From: a virus
Length of the DNA stretch: 59,229 bases
IMG/VR virus record: IMGVR_UViG_3300028569_001325
Location: 1-59,229 of that record
Reading direction: 5' to 3' (one strand)
Positions 7,808 to 15,466 of this stretch are shown here, piece by piece (positions within the stretch are counted from its first letter, which is position 1; each line of letters begins with the position of its first letter). The position numbers and the translations under genes were made by a program. Under the pieces are notes generated by a model that was not told the origin of the DNA, made no database searches, and worked only from the letters and a program-made list of their open reading frames with translations.

Positions 7808-8833
7808 GATTTCAAAAAGATAAGGTAAATCATCATCAGTAATAAAAACTGATGTACCATCATATATTTCTGAAATTGTAACACCGTCTTTTTCTTCAAT
7901 TACATCAACACTTTCCAATTGGTGAATATCTTCTTCTGAGTAATTATCCAAATCATCATCATCAAAATCAATTAAAGAATTCATAACGGTTTGTGATGTG
8001 TAAACAATCGGTTTATAAACAAACTCGTATTTTTTATACCCAAGTTCTTTAACCATATTTTTTCCAGCCTCAATTGCGTTTTTAACATCATCAATTGAAA
8101 TGAATTCTTGACTTGAGTGCATGTTATAGTAACCACAAGACATATTGATACAGGATACGTCAGATTTCTTCTTCAATTGCGAAACATCAGTATATGGGTG
8201 TGATTGAACCATCATCTCATTTCCAAACGACTCCTCAATTACCTTTAATGACTTTTCAAAAAACTCACTGTCACGATCAAACAAACGAACTCCCGAGCAA
8301 ATCTCGGAGATTAGATGGTTACCTGGAGCATCATATTGTGTGATATACCCAACATCTTTCAAAAAGTTCTCATCACATTTTGAAGATCCGTGACATCCCG
8401 TTTCTTCAGAAACAAATAACCCAATTTTTACTTTGTCTAATTGTTTAAGTAATTCTAAACAAATAAAGATTCCACATTTATCATCTCCACCAATACCTGT
8501 TGGGTTATCGTTCTCGTCATACGCTTTCAAACAATCAACCTCATTATTATCAAATGTTTTGCCGAACGTATTTGGACGAACAAGTTTTTCTTCTTTGACA
8601 ACAATTTTATCAATTTTCATATGAACGGTATCAGTATGAGCAATAAACATTGGGTAAGACTCTCCTTCTGAAAGTTCTCCTTTTGTTGCATATACATTCA
8701 TCATTTCGTCTCTGTAATACGTAACCCCTTCAATGTTGTCCAATTCAGAACAAATATATTCCACCATATCCTCTTCTTGATACGTTTTTGATGGTACTGA
8801 TAATAATTCTTTAAATTTTTCTAAATTGAACAT
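7778..8833 (-). CDS. M20-family metallopeptidase (peptidase T-like)
   Basis: 351 aa, close to the usual length of the family. The dinuclear zinc ligands and catalytic residues are all visible: H66-x-D68 in IAHTDTV, the bridging Asp in GIGGDDKCG (about 117), the general base pair E143-E144 in SEETGCHGS, and H239 near the end of the catalytic domain in YYNMHSSQEF. M20 enzymes remove N-terminal residues from short peptides or hydrolyse acylated amino acids. In a phage, recycling of peptides from degraded proteins is a plausible role. It is a single minus-strand gene, convergent with its right-hand neighbour on the map, and has a TATCTTTG box upstream. Confidence 0.85.
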   Translation of the reverse strand: MFNLEKFKELLSVPSKTYQEEDMVEYICSELDNIEGVTYYRDEMMNVYATKGELSEGESYPMFIAHTDTVHMKIDKIVVKEEKLVRPNTFGKTFDNNEVDCLKAYDENDNPTGIGGDDKCGIFICLELLKQLDKVKIGLFVSEETGCHGSSKCDENFLKDVGYITQYDAPGNHLISEICSGVRLFDRDSEFFEKSLKVIEESFGNEMMVQSHPYTDVSQLKKKSDVSCINMSCGYYNMHSSQEFISIDDVKNAIEAGKNMVKELGYKKYEFVYKPIVYTSQTVMNSLIDFDDDDLDNYSEEDIHQLESVDVIEEKDGVTISEIYDGTSVFITDDDLPYLFEILKNRLLKKF

Positions 8834-8848
8834 TGTGTCTCTTTTTTA

Positions 8849-8856
8849 CAAAGATA
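8849..8856 (-). promoter_or_regulatory. Host-type -7 box for the M20 peptidase gene
   Basis: TATCTTTG on the minus strand, 15 nt before the ATG. The -33 position reads GTTA, not TTG, so this is a weaker match than the other host-type promoters here. Confidence 0.45.
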
Positions 8857-8880
8857 ATAAACTTTTTCTAATTATTAACA

Positions 8881-8887
8881 TATTTAT
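8881..8887 (+). promoter_or_regulatory. TATTTAT late-promoter candidate
   Basis: Core 15 nt before the ATG at 8903, with the palindromic extension TATTTATAAATA. Confidence 0.55.
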
Positions 8888-8902
8888 AAATAAAATATTA
8901 AT

Positions 8903-9553
8903 ATGAAAAAAATTATAAGATTAACTGAATCAGATCTTGCTCGTATTGTTAAACGAGTTTTAAAAGAAGCGAAAGATGACGAAACTCAATACCATAGATT
9001 TCAAGAAGGTGGTGATCCAGGGATTGAACCATTTTTAGAGAATCCCATGAAAGAAAATATTGCTGATGAATTACAACACCAGTTAGAGGATGATAAATAC
9101 GCTAAAGGTCCTGAAGCACTTCGTAATACAAACTTAGGAAAAGGTACAGGAAAACTGTTTATTTTCTTTAATGGGCAAAAAATGACACCATCACAATTTA
9201 TTGATCAAGTTCAAGAAGACGCATCTGAAGGATACTGTCATACAATTAATTCATATGAATATAATAATAGAGTTTTAGCGTCAACAAAAATTACAATCAC
9301 AACAAAAACTGGTGACTGTAAAAAAACGGCACCTAAACCTAATGACGTTAAAAAAACAACACCTAAAAAGGCTTGTAAACACTCAAAAAATATTAAACTT
9401 GACAATGTTAAATTATTCCAAAGTGGTTGTATACGTAGGGGTAAGTATTATGCAGAATACGCAGATGGATCAACTTCAAAATGTAGTAAAGTTGACGGAA
9501 TAATTGGTTGTTGTACTGCCACTTGTTACGCAAAATCCGATACAAGAATGTAA
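8903..9553 (+). CDS. Leader-bearing protein with Cys-rich C-terminus
   Basis: 216 aa. The clearest leader of the window: MKKIIRLTESDLARIVKR followed by VLKE and then Ala24. It is a basic amphipathic helix closing with L-K-E at a likely prohead-protease site. The middle is soluble (LFIFFNGQKMTPSQFIDQV...). The last 65 residues are Lys- and Cys-rich (ACKHSK..., SGCIRRGKYYAEYADGS, KCSKVDGIIGCCTATC) and may bind metal or form disulfides. No family recognised. Bounded by a TATTTAT element and an intrinsic terminator, so it is a single-gene unit. Confidence 0.65.
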   Translation: MKKIIRLTESDLARIVKRVLKEAKDDETQYHRFQEGGDPGIEPFLENPMKENIADELQHQLEDDKYAKGPEALRNTNLGKGTGKLFIFFNGQKMTPSQFIDQVQEDASEGYCHTINSYEYNNRVLASTKITITTKTGDCKKTAPKPNDVKKTTPKKACKHSKNIKLDNVKLFQSGCIRRGKYYAEYADGSTSKCSKVDGIIGCCTATCYAKSDTRM

Positions 9554-9576
9554 TTTTATAAAATACAAATTAAATA

Positions 9577-9606
9577 AAATCCCCATCTTTTAGGTGGGGA
9601 TTTTTT
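9577..9606. terminator. Bidirectional intrinsic terminator
   Basis: Stem AAATCCCCA (9577-9585) / TGGGGATTT (9595-9603) followed by T7 on the plus strand. It separates two convergent genes. Confidence 0.85.
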
Positions 9607-9608
9607 TA

Positions 9609-11648
9609 TTACTTACTTTTTTTCTTTGTTGGTTTTTTTAACTTAACATCCGTTTTTTTATCCGTTTCATTATACGATAAAATAAATGTTGTTCTTTTTT
9701 CTGGATTATCAGATAAAATCTTTTCAGTTATTGCGTCATCAACCCACTTTTGGACTGTACGTTTTAGAATACGAGCACCAAACCTATTATCGGTACCAAC
9801 GGATATTAAATGTTTTTTAAGTGTATCATCAACTTCAACATCAAATTCAATTGCTCTTACTCTTTCATATACCTTATCCAATTCTAAGTCAACGATTTTT
9901 AATAAATCACTTTCATTCAAATCTTTAAAGTATATAATCTCATCAAACCTGTTAATAAATTCGGGAGCGAATTTTTTAAACAATTCTTTTTCTAACACAG
10001 ATTTAACCTCTTCTTCTTTATGTTCAATTTTTGAGCTTGTTGAGAATCCTACCCCTGTACCAAATTGTTGTACTACTCTTGTCCCAACATTTGATGTCAT
10101 TAGTATTACACAGTTTTTAAAGTTAATTTTTCTTCCGTGTCCGTCAGTTAAAAACCCTTCATCTAACATTTGTAAAAATACGTTAAAAATCTCAGGATGC
10201 GCCTTTTCAATCTCATCTAAAAGAATAACTGAATATGGTTTGTTTTTAATTTTATTTAAAAATGGTGAACCATCTTCATACCCAACATATCCAGGAGATG
10301 TCCCTGTAAGTTTTGATGTTGCAATTTTATCTGAGAATTCACTCATATCCAACCTGATGAGTGCGTCCTCACTGTTAAACATATGTTTTGCAAGTTGTTT
10401 TGCAAGTTCCGTTTTACCAACTCCTGAATTACCAATTAGTAACCCACTGAATATTGGTTTTTTAGGATCATTTAAACCAACTTTATTTCTTTGTATTGAT
10501 CTTGCAATTTTTGCAACTGCATCATCTTGACCAATAACTTTAGTACATAAAGTTTCTTTAAGTGTTCTTAGTTGTTCCGTTTCATCCGTATTAATTTTGC
10601 TAATTGGGATTTTAGTCATTAAAGAAACTACATCATAAACTATATCTTCAGTTACTTCACGTTTATTAACGTTTCTATTTTTTTCAAAATCTTCTTTTTC
10701 TTTTTGTAAATCAGATAATACTTTTCTTTCTTTATCTCTAAGATTTGCCGCCTCCTCATATCTTTGGCTATTAATAACCCTAACCTTTTCTTTTTTGATA
10801 TCCTCCGCTTGTCTTTTTAAGTCTTCAATAATCTCAGGAAGTTTTATTTCAACTTGTGATCTGGCACCAACCTCATCAATAATATCAAACGCTTTATCAG
10901 GAAATTCCCTATCTGTAATATATCTATCTGCAAGTTCAACACAAAGAACTAATATCTCATCGGTATATTTTACCTTATGGTGATCCTCATATCTTTCTTT
11001 TGAATTTTGAAGGATTATTAACGTCTCTTCTTTTGTTGATGGATCTACCATAACTTTTTGGAATCTTCTTTCAAGTGCCCCATCCTTTTCAATATTTTTA
11101 CGGTACTCTTCTAAAGTTGTTGCTCCAATGCATTGTAATTCACCACGAGAAAGTGCGGGTTTAAATATGTTTGACGCATCCATTGATCCTGAAGAATTAC
11201 CAGCACCAATCATTGTATGTATTTCATCAATAAAAATAATAATATCAGGATTTAGATATAGTTCTTCAATAATAACTTTCATTCTTTCCTCAAACTGTCC
11301 ACGATATTTTGTCCCCGCAACAATAGATGTCATATCTAAAGAAACTATTCTTTTTCCTGATAAATTTTGTGGACAATCACCCTCAAATATCTTTTTAGCT
11401 AACCCCTCAACAATTGCCGTTTTACCACAACCTGGTTCTCCTAAAATAATGGGGTTGTTTTTTTTACGTCTTGAAAGAATTTGAGCTATCCTATTAATTT
11501 CATTTTCCCTTCCAACAACAGGATCTAATTTACCTTCTTCCGCTAATTTTATTAAATCTCTTGAAAAATTATCTAATACCGGAGTTTTAGTTGATCCTTC
11601 TTGATTTTTATTTTTTGGTTTTTCGCTACCATCCACCGATTCTATCAT
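9609..11648 (-). CDS. ClpC-like AAA+ unfoldase lacking the N-domain
   Basis: 679 aa with both Clp AAA+ modules. D1: Walker A GEPGCGKT (70-77), Walker B IIIFIDE (136-142). D2: Walker A GNSGVGKT (406-413), Walker B VILLDE (474-479), sensor/Arg segment EFINRFDE (563-570). A short UVR-like middle segment (about 280-325, YEEAANLRDKE) marks it as ClpC/ClpA type, not ClpB. The tripeptide VGF at 533-535 sits where ClpC carries its ClpP-docking loop. The usual N-terminal Clp_N repeats are missing, replaced by about 30 polar residues, so adaptor or substrate choice should differ from host ClpC. No clpP is seen here; it would have to use host ClpP. Confidence 0.9.
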   Translation of the reverse strand: MIESVDGSEKPKNKNQEGSTKTPVLDNFSRDLIKLAEEGKLDPVVGRENEINRIAQILSRRKKNNPIILGEPGCGKTAIVEGLAKKIFEGDCPQNLSGKRIVSLDMTSIVAGTKYRGQFEERMKVIIEELYLNPDIIIFIDEIHTMIGAGNSSGSMDASNIFKPALSRGELQCIGATTLEEYRKNIEKDGALERRFQKVMVDPSTKEETLIILQNSKERYEDHHKVKYTDEILVLCVELADRYITDREFPDKAFDIIDEVGARSQVEIKLPEIIEDLKRQAEDIKKEKVRVINSQRYEEAANLRDKERKVLSDLQKEKEDFEKNRNVNKREVTEDIVYDVVSLMTKIPISKINTDETEQLRTLKETLCTKVIGQDDAVAKIARSIQRNKVGLNDPKKPIFSGLLIGNSGVGKTELAKQLAKHMFNSEDALIRLDMSEFSDKIATSKLTGTSPGYVGYEDGSPFLNKIKNKPYSVILLDEIEKAHPEIFNVFLQMLDEGFLTDGHGRKINFKNCVILMTSNVGTRVVQQFGTGVGFSTSSKIEHKEEEVKSVLEKELFKKFAPEFINRFDEIIYFKDLNESDLLKIVDLELDKVYERVRAIEFDVEVDDTLKKHLISVGTDNRFGARILKRTVQKWVDDAITEKILSDNPEKRTTFILSYNETDKKTDVKLKKPTKKKSK

Positions 11649-11663
11649 ATTGTGTTTTTTATT

Positions 11664-11694
11664 TAAATATAACCGACGGATTTTAATATATCAA
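11664..11694 (-). promoter_or_regulatory. Host-type promoter candidate for the ClpC-like gene
   Basis: Minus strand: TTG (11694-11692), 20 nt, TATATTTA (11671-11664). One mismatch to TAnnTTTG. Confidence 0.45.
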
Positions 11695-11715
11695 TTCTTT
11701 TTTGTCCTGTCATAG

Positions 11716-11722
11716 TATTTAT
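11716..11722 (+). promoter_or_regulatory. TATTTAT late-promoter candidate
   Basis: Core 13 nt before the ATG at 11736. Confidence 0.55.
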
Positions 11723-11735
11723 TAAAAAAAACGAT

Positions 11736-13229
11736 ATGAAACAAAATTTTATACTAACTGAAGAGGAAAAAAGAAATATCTTATCATTATATGGTAACCC
11801 ATCTTCTAAAATAATTACTGAACAACAGGTTAAGCAAGGTTCAGGAGGAGACTCTTACCAATACAAAAAAGAAGGAAATATATATTATTACGCATTTAAA
11901 AGAGAAGGGGCAAACCCACAATGGAAACAGCAAAAAAACCCAAAAGGAATTGAGGCTATTTGTACAAGAATCTTTGGTGAACCTGCCGGTTGTTCAACAG
12001 GCACAGGAGGAGGTGTAAATCAAGGAGGAGGAGGAGCAAACGCATCAGGAGCCTTAGCCGGCGGAGGTTCGGGGGCAGGAACTGCGATACCATCTGACGG
12101 GGTTAAACAATCTGCGGTAAGTCCTGATTGTATTAATGTGGTTGTAACTGGTAGTTTTGATGCTAACGTTAATTCAAATCCAGCAAATATTACTTCGTTC
12201 ATTAATAATTTTATGGCACAAATTAATTCAAACCCTTTATTAAAATCATCATATGCTGCAGGTACACTATATGTTGGGGGGATTAAATTGACAGGAGGGG
12301 CAAGTAACGTTTCGGGTGGTGAAGTTCCCCCTGAAGTAGATAATAATTATAATCCAACAACACCAACACCAGGAAAGGTTTACCCTGGAAATGCGGCTAA
12401 AAATAAAACATTAGCAGGACAAAGAGCCAACAGTCTATACTCTGAACTACAAAAACAACTACCCGCAATGAAAATTAATTTTGGACCTAACGTTACACCA
12501 ACTGTTACATCAATGGTTGTAGATACTGGCGGTTTAAATGATGCTAAAAGAAATACCGCTAAATATCCAAATCCGGGACAAATAGTTAAATGTGAAATCG
12601 ACTTGTGTGGGGTTAACGCTGGATCATCTATAACGGGAAATACCGTAACTACAGGATCAACACCAACAGACACAGGATCAACACCAACAAATTTAACAAC
12701 AACACAAATAGAAATTTTAGATTGTTTTAAAGATGCAACAATCCAAGTAAATTATACAGGAACAGGACATAAATGTAATTATGCTATTTATGAAATTTAT
12801 GTTAATGGTGTAAAACTAAAAAGAACGACAGGACAAGACTATGCAACTTTGAACAATAACGGAGACTTTGATAATGCAAGAAAAGAAGGTGAACATAGGT
12901 TTAACGAATTTGTGATTGATAAAATAACCGCAACATCATTTGTGAATAAAGAAAGTTTATACAAATACCAAGGAAATTTACAAATAGACGCTAAATGTGT
13001 TTTAAAGAACCCCTCGTTAAAGGATGGTTGGAGCAAAAAGGGTGGTTGTCATGACGGTGTTGGTAATATAGCTGCTGAAGTTAATGGTAAAGAATTTTCT
13101 GTAAATGCAAAAACCCCTAATAAATATGAAGAAGTTAAAAACTTAGCTAATTTCCCAGCATGTAAAGCTCAGTATCAAAAAATGATTGCATTTGAAGAAA
13201 ATTTAAAAAATAAAGTTAAGACTAAGTAA
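11736..13229 (+). CDS. Large leader-bearing protein with Gly-rich linker
   Basis: 497 aa. The leader MKQNFILTEEEKRNILSLYG continues to KIITE and then Gln-Gln, matching the I-x-LTE opening and I-x-E closing of the leader set. A small Tyr-rich domain (SYQYKKEGNIYYYAFKREG) is followed by a Gly/Ala linker (about 85-115). Next comes a region with GNAAKNKTLAGQRANSLYSE, faintly like the peptidoglycan-binding helix of OmpA-type domains, though too little to assign. The C-terminal domain is beta-rich with paired Cys. Not recognised as a whole. Bounded by its own promoter candidate and terminator. Confidence 0.6.
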   Translation: MKQNFILTEEEKRNILSLYGNPSSKIITEQQVKQGSGGDSYQYKKEGNIYYYAFKREGANPQWKQQKNPKGIEAICTRIFGEPAGCSTGTGGGVNQGGGGANASGALAGGGSGAGTAIPSDGVKQSAVSPDCINVVVTGSFDANVNSNPANITSFINNFMAQINSNPLLKSSYAAGTLYVGGIKLTGGASNVSGGEVPPEVDNNYNPTTPTPGKVYPGNAAKNKTLAGQRANSLYSELQKQLPAMKINFGPNVTPTVTSMVVDTGGLNDAKRNTAKYPNPGQIVKCEIDLCGVNAGSSITGNTVTTGSTPTDTGSTPTNLTTTQIEILDCFKDATIQVNYTGTGHKCNYAIYEIYVNGVKLKRTTGQDYATLNNNGDFDNARKEGEHRFNEFVIDKITATSFVNKESLYKYQGNLQIDAKCVLKNPSLKDGWSKKGGCHDGVGNIAAEVNGKEFSVNAKTPNKYEEVKNLANFPACKAQYQKMIAFEENLKNKVKTK

Positions 13230-13233
13230 AATT

Positions 13234-13258
13234 AAAGGGGGGCACATACCCCCTTTTT
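13234..13258. terminator. Bidirectional intrinsic terminator
   Basis: Stem AAAGGGGG (13234-13241) / CCCCCTTT (13249-13256) with T tract, shared by the convergent leader-protein and DUF2927-like genes. Confidence 0.85.
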
Positions 13259-13847
13259 AATTATATAACATTTTAATTACTTCCTTGTCAATATCGGAGT
13301 ATTCGTGTACTTCAGTCCAACCTTGATAAAAAATACTTTCAGGATATCTGTAAGAGTCGTTACCAAAACCCAATGACTGTGTGATTTCCTCTCTTAAGAT
13401 ATGTTTTCTTTGTGAGTTATTACTTGTTCTTTCTGTATCAACAAACGCCAAAGACATGTCAATTTGGTTATATTTAGGAAACATAAATGCCAACCCCCAA
13501 CTACGATCAATAAGATTAACACAAAAAGGGTTTATTTTTACGTATTCTGACGGACTACCAAAATAAAGTCTAACATTAGCAATACCAATATCGTCTGTAA
13601 TGTAAAAATTAATAGAAGTGATTAATTCATTTAATTCATCAATAACCTTAATTGTTTCTAATCTTAGTTCTTCATCACAATTTCCTTGAATTATAATATA
13701 TACGTCCTTTTCAAACTTCATTTTAGTTTTAGAGAACCCATGTTCTGATCCTGAAGTTATTTCATTAAAGTAGGAAACTATGGATGTATCTTGAGATAAA
13801 CCAACTAACGGCAATAATGATAAGATTAAAATTATAATTGTTTTCAT
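13257..13847 (-). CDS. Secreted DUF2927-like protein
   Basis: 196 aa. Residues 1-19 are a clear signal peptide (MKTIIILILSLLPLVGLS, cut before Gln-Asp). The mature part carries I-L-R-E-E-I-T-Q-S-L-G-F-G-N-D-S, then R-Y-P-E-S-I-F-Y-Q-G-W, which I recognise as the core of DUF2927 proteins, secreted proteins of unknown function suspected to be protease-like and common in Bacteroidota. It is a lone gene with its own host-type promoter and its own terminator, the layout of a host-derived accessory gene. In an infected cell it would be exported across the inner membrane. Confidence 0.7.
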   Translation of the reverse strand: MKTIIILILSLLPLVGLSQDTSIVSYFNEITSGSEHGFSKTKMKFEKDVYIIIQGNCDEELRLETIKVIDELNELITSINFYITDDIGIANVRLYFGSPSEYVKINPFCVNLIDRSWGLAFMFPKYNQIDMSLAFVDTERTSNNSQRKHILREEITQSLGFGNDSYRYPESIFYQGWTEVHEYSDIDKEVIKMLYN

Positions 13848-13865
13848 ATTTTTTTAGGTATACTA

Positions 13866-13897
13866 CAAATATAATACAAATATTTTAATCTACAAAA
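13866..13897 (-). promoter_or_regulatory. Bacteroidota-type promoter for the DUF2927-like gene
   Basis: Minus strand: TTTTG (13897-13893), exactly 19 nt, TATATTTG (13873-13866). Same boxes and spacing as the promoter at 3951-3982. Confidence 0.7.
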
Positions 13898-13908
13898 TAC
13901 TTATCACT

Positions 13909-14200
13909 ATGGAGTCATGGAAAAAATTTGCGGAAACTTTGGAAATAACAAAAGAGTTAGAAGAAACCTATTTTAAAATTAGAGAAGTATTCCAAAGAGA
14001 GGGGGTGGACACAAAAGGATATTGAAAAACCTCCATATTATCCGCAAGATTTAATGTTTTTACACCTAAAATTCCAACCATTGGTTCAGGAAGTTGATAG
14101 AACAATTAGAGATTATGGTTTTGGTGTTGACGGGGACGACGTTCATTATTACATTATGGATAAACTTCGTCACATAGATGACATAACCCCATTATATTAA
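13909..14200 (+). pseudogene. Small gene split by an apparent frameshift
   Basis: Frame 1 from ATG 13909 encodes MESWKKFAETLEITKELEET... and stops at 14025. The next frame continues without a break as DIEKPPYYPQDLMFLHLKF... to a stop at 14198-14200. Removing one G from the run of five at 14001-14005 joins them through QREGWTQKDIEKPP into a coherent protein of about 96 aa. This is too short in either half to show as a normal gene. It may be a sequencing or assembly indel, a real mutation, or (less likely) recoding. Function unknown; the following KTSC gene starts 5 nt after the stop. Confidence 0.6.
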
Positions 14201-14205
14201 TAATT

Positions 14206-14448
14206 ATGGCAATTAAAAGAACAACAATAGAAGGTACTAAAATTATCTGTGAAATAGAATCAAGTAATTTAGTAAAAACAGAATACGATAGTGAAACTAA
14301 AAAAATGATAGCAGAATTTAAAAACGGAATGAAGTATGAGTATGAGGACGTTCCACACAATGCGTACGCTAAATTCAGAATCTCAGAATCACAAGGAAAA
14401 TATTTTAATACTGAAATATCAAAAAAATTTAAGTATAAAAAGTTATAA
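14206..14448 (+). CDS. KTSC domain protein
   Basis: 80 aa, consisting of one domain: I-E-S-S-N-L-V-K-T-E-Y-D, M-I-A-E-F-K-N-G-M-K-Y-E-Y-E-D-V-P, Y-A-K-F-R-I-S-E-S-Q-G-K-Y-F-N-T-E-I. This is the pattern of the KTSC fold, a small beta-rich domain found alone or fused in phages and bacteria and sometimes linked to nucleic-acid metabolism; no activity is established. It lies 5 nt behind the frameshifted gene and probably shares its transcript. Confidence 0.8.
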   Translation: MAIKRTTIEGTKIICEIESSNLVKTEYDSETKKMIAEFKNGMKYEYEDVPHNAYAKFRISESQGKYFNTEISKKFKYKKL

Positions 14449-14461
14449 TCATTTTTGGTAG

Positions 14462-14468
14462 TATTTAT
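14462..14468 (+). promoter_or_regulatory. TATTTAT late-promoter candidate
   Basis: Core 4 nt before the ATG at 14473. It fixes the start, since an in-frame TTG at 14455 lies upstream of the element. Confidence 0.55.
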
Positions 14469-14472
14469 TTAT

Positions 14473-15219
14473 ATGTCAAATAATGAAAAAATTATAAATA
14501 GTTTATACCTACAAGACGAATTAAATCCTGATGTTTGGGATTTAAAAAATGATGATTACATCTTAAATCCTGAAATTAGAAAAAGACTATTAAAAACTGC
14601 ACAAATTTTTATAGAGTATTTAGATGTTGATTTTTTTGTACATGACATAATCTTAATCGGATCTTTAGTCGGGTACAATTGGAGTGAGTTTTCTGATTTT
14701 GATTTACACATACTATACGACCCTAAAGATTTGGGGGGTGAAAAAGATTTATATTCCGAACTTTTTAGGTTAAAAAAAACTGTTTTTAATGCGTCTCACA
14801 ACATTATAATAAAAGGGTTTGAAGTGGAGGTATTTGCTCAAGATATTAATGAAAAGGAGTCAAGCGTCGGATCATACTCAATCTTAAATAATGAATGGAT
14901 TAGAATACCAAAAAAAGAAAACTTTTCAATAGATAAAAAAACTTTAGAAAATAAAGCATCTCAATGGATGGATGTAATTGACGGGGTTATTGAAAATGCT
15001 GAAGATGAGGATCTTGAGGATGCTATTGAACTTGTTAAGAAATATAGAGATAAATTAAGAAAGTATAGAACTTGTGGACTTAAGAGTGAAGGTGAGTTTT
15101 CTTATGAGAATTTAGTTTTTAAATACCTAAGAAGAAATGGGTATATTAATAAATTAGAGAACTTTAAAAATACTTTTGCCGATAAAAAATTATCGTTAGA
15201 ACAAGAAAATTTTGAATAA
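14473..15219 (+). CDS. Nucleotidyltransferase-fold protein
   Basis: 248 aa. The segment I-L-I-G-S-L-V-G-Y-N-W-S-E-F-S-D-F-D-L-H (about residues 57-76) is the GS...DxD signature of the polymerase-beta-like nucleotidyltransferase fold, with the carboxylates in SDFDLH. A third acidic residue probably lies in F-E-V-E-V-F-A-Q. The second half is helical. Members of this fold transfer nucleotides to nucleic acids, proteins or small molecules; many phages carry stand-alone copies with no known substrate. No toxin or antitoxin partner is evident next to it. Confidence 0.75.
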   Translation: MSNNEKIINSLYLQDELNPDVWDLKNDDYILNPEIRKRLLKTAQIFIEYLDVDFFVHDIILIGSLVGYNWSEFSDFDLHILYDPKDLGGEKDLYSELFRLKKTVFNASHNIIIKGFEVEVFAQDINEKESSVGSYSILNNEWIRIPKKENFSIDKKTLENKASQWMDVIDGVIENAEDEDLEDAIELVKKYRDKLRKYRTCGLKSEGEFSYENLVFKYLRRNGYINKLENFKNTFADKKLSLEQENFE

Positions 15220-15243
15220 ACGATAAATTACGAAATAACCGTA

Positions 15244-15250
15244 TATTTAT
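15244..15250 (+). promoter_or_regulatory. TATTTAT late-promoter candidate
   Basis: Core 13 nt before the ATG at 15264. Confidence 0.55.
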
Positions 15251-15263
15251 ATAAAAAAATATT

Positions 15264-15452
15264 ATGCCAACATCTGCTTGTACTTCTTATTATACAACAA
15301 CTATAACCGGTTATTTGCCAAGTTCCGGTACGTCTACAGGAAGTATTGTAACATTCGGAACCCCAACACCTGTATGGTCAAATACTACAGGTGGGACTAT
15401 AAACGAATGTAATGCCGTCACTATTGGTGGATTTAATGGATTAAACAATTAA
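15264..15452 (+). CDS. Stand-alone GFNGLNN module protein
   Basis: 62 aa. From Tyr9 to the end it is about half identical to the last 56 residues of the 686-aa Cys-rich protein encoded at 32048-34108. Shared are YY-x-T...GYLP-x-SG, G-x-IVT, TP-x-P-x-W, NAV and an identical C-terminus GGFNGLNN. That a module occurs both alone and as a C-terminal domain suggests an assembly, capping or attachment unit of the virion. Transcribed from its own promoter candidate and followed 14 nt later by the next gene. Confidence 0.7.
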   Translation: MPTSACTSYYTTTITGYLPSSGTSTGSIVTFGTPTPVWSNTTGGTINECNAVTIGGFNGLNN

Positions 15453-15466
15453 AATTAATATAAAAA

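Noticed and set aside
13909-14200. Programmed frameshift at the G5 run
   Set aside because: No slippery heptamer of known type and no obvious downstream structure; an indel is the simpler explanation.
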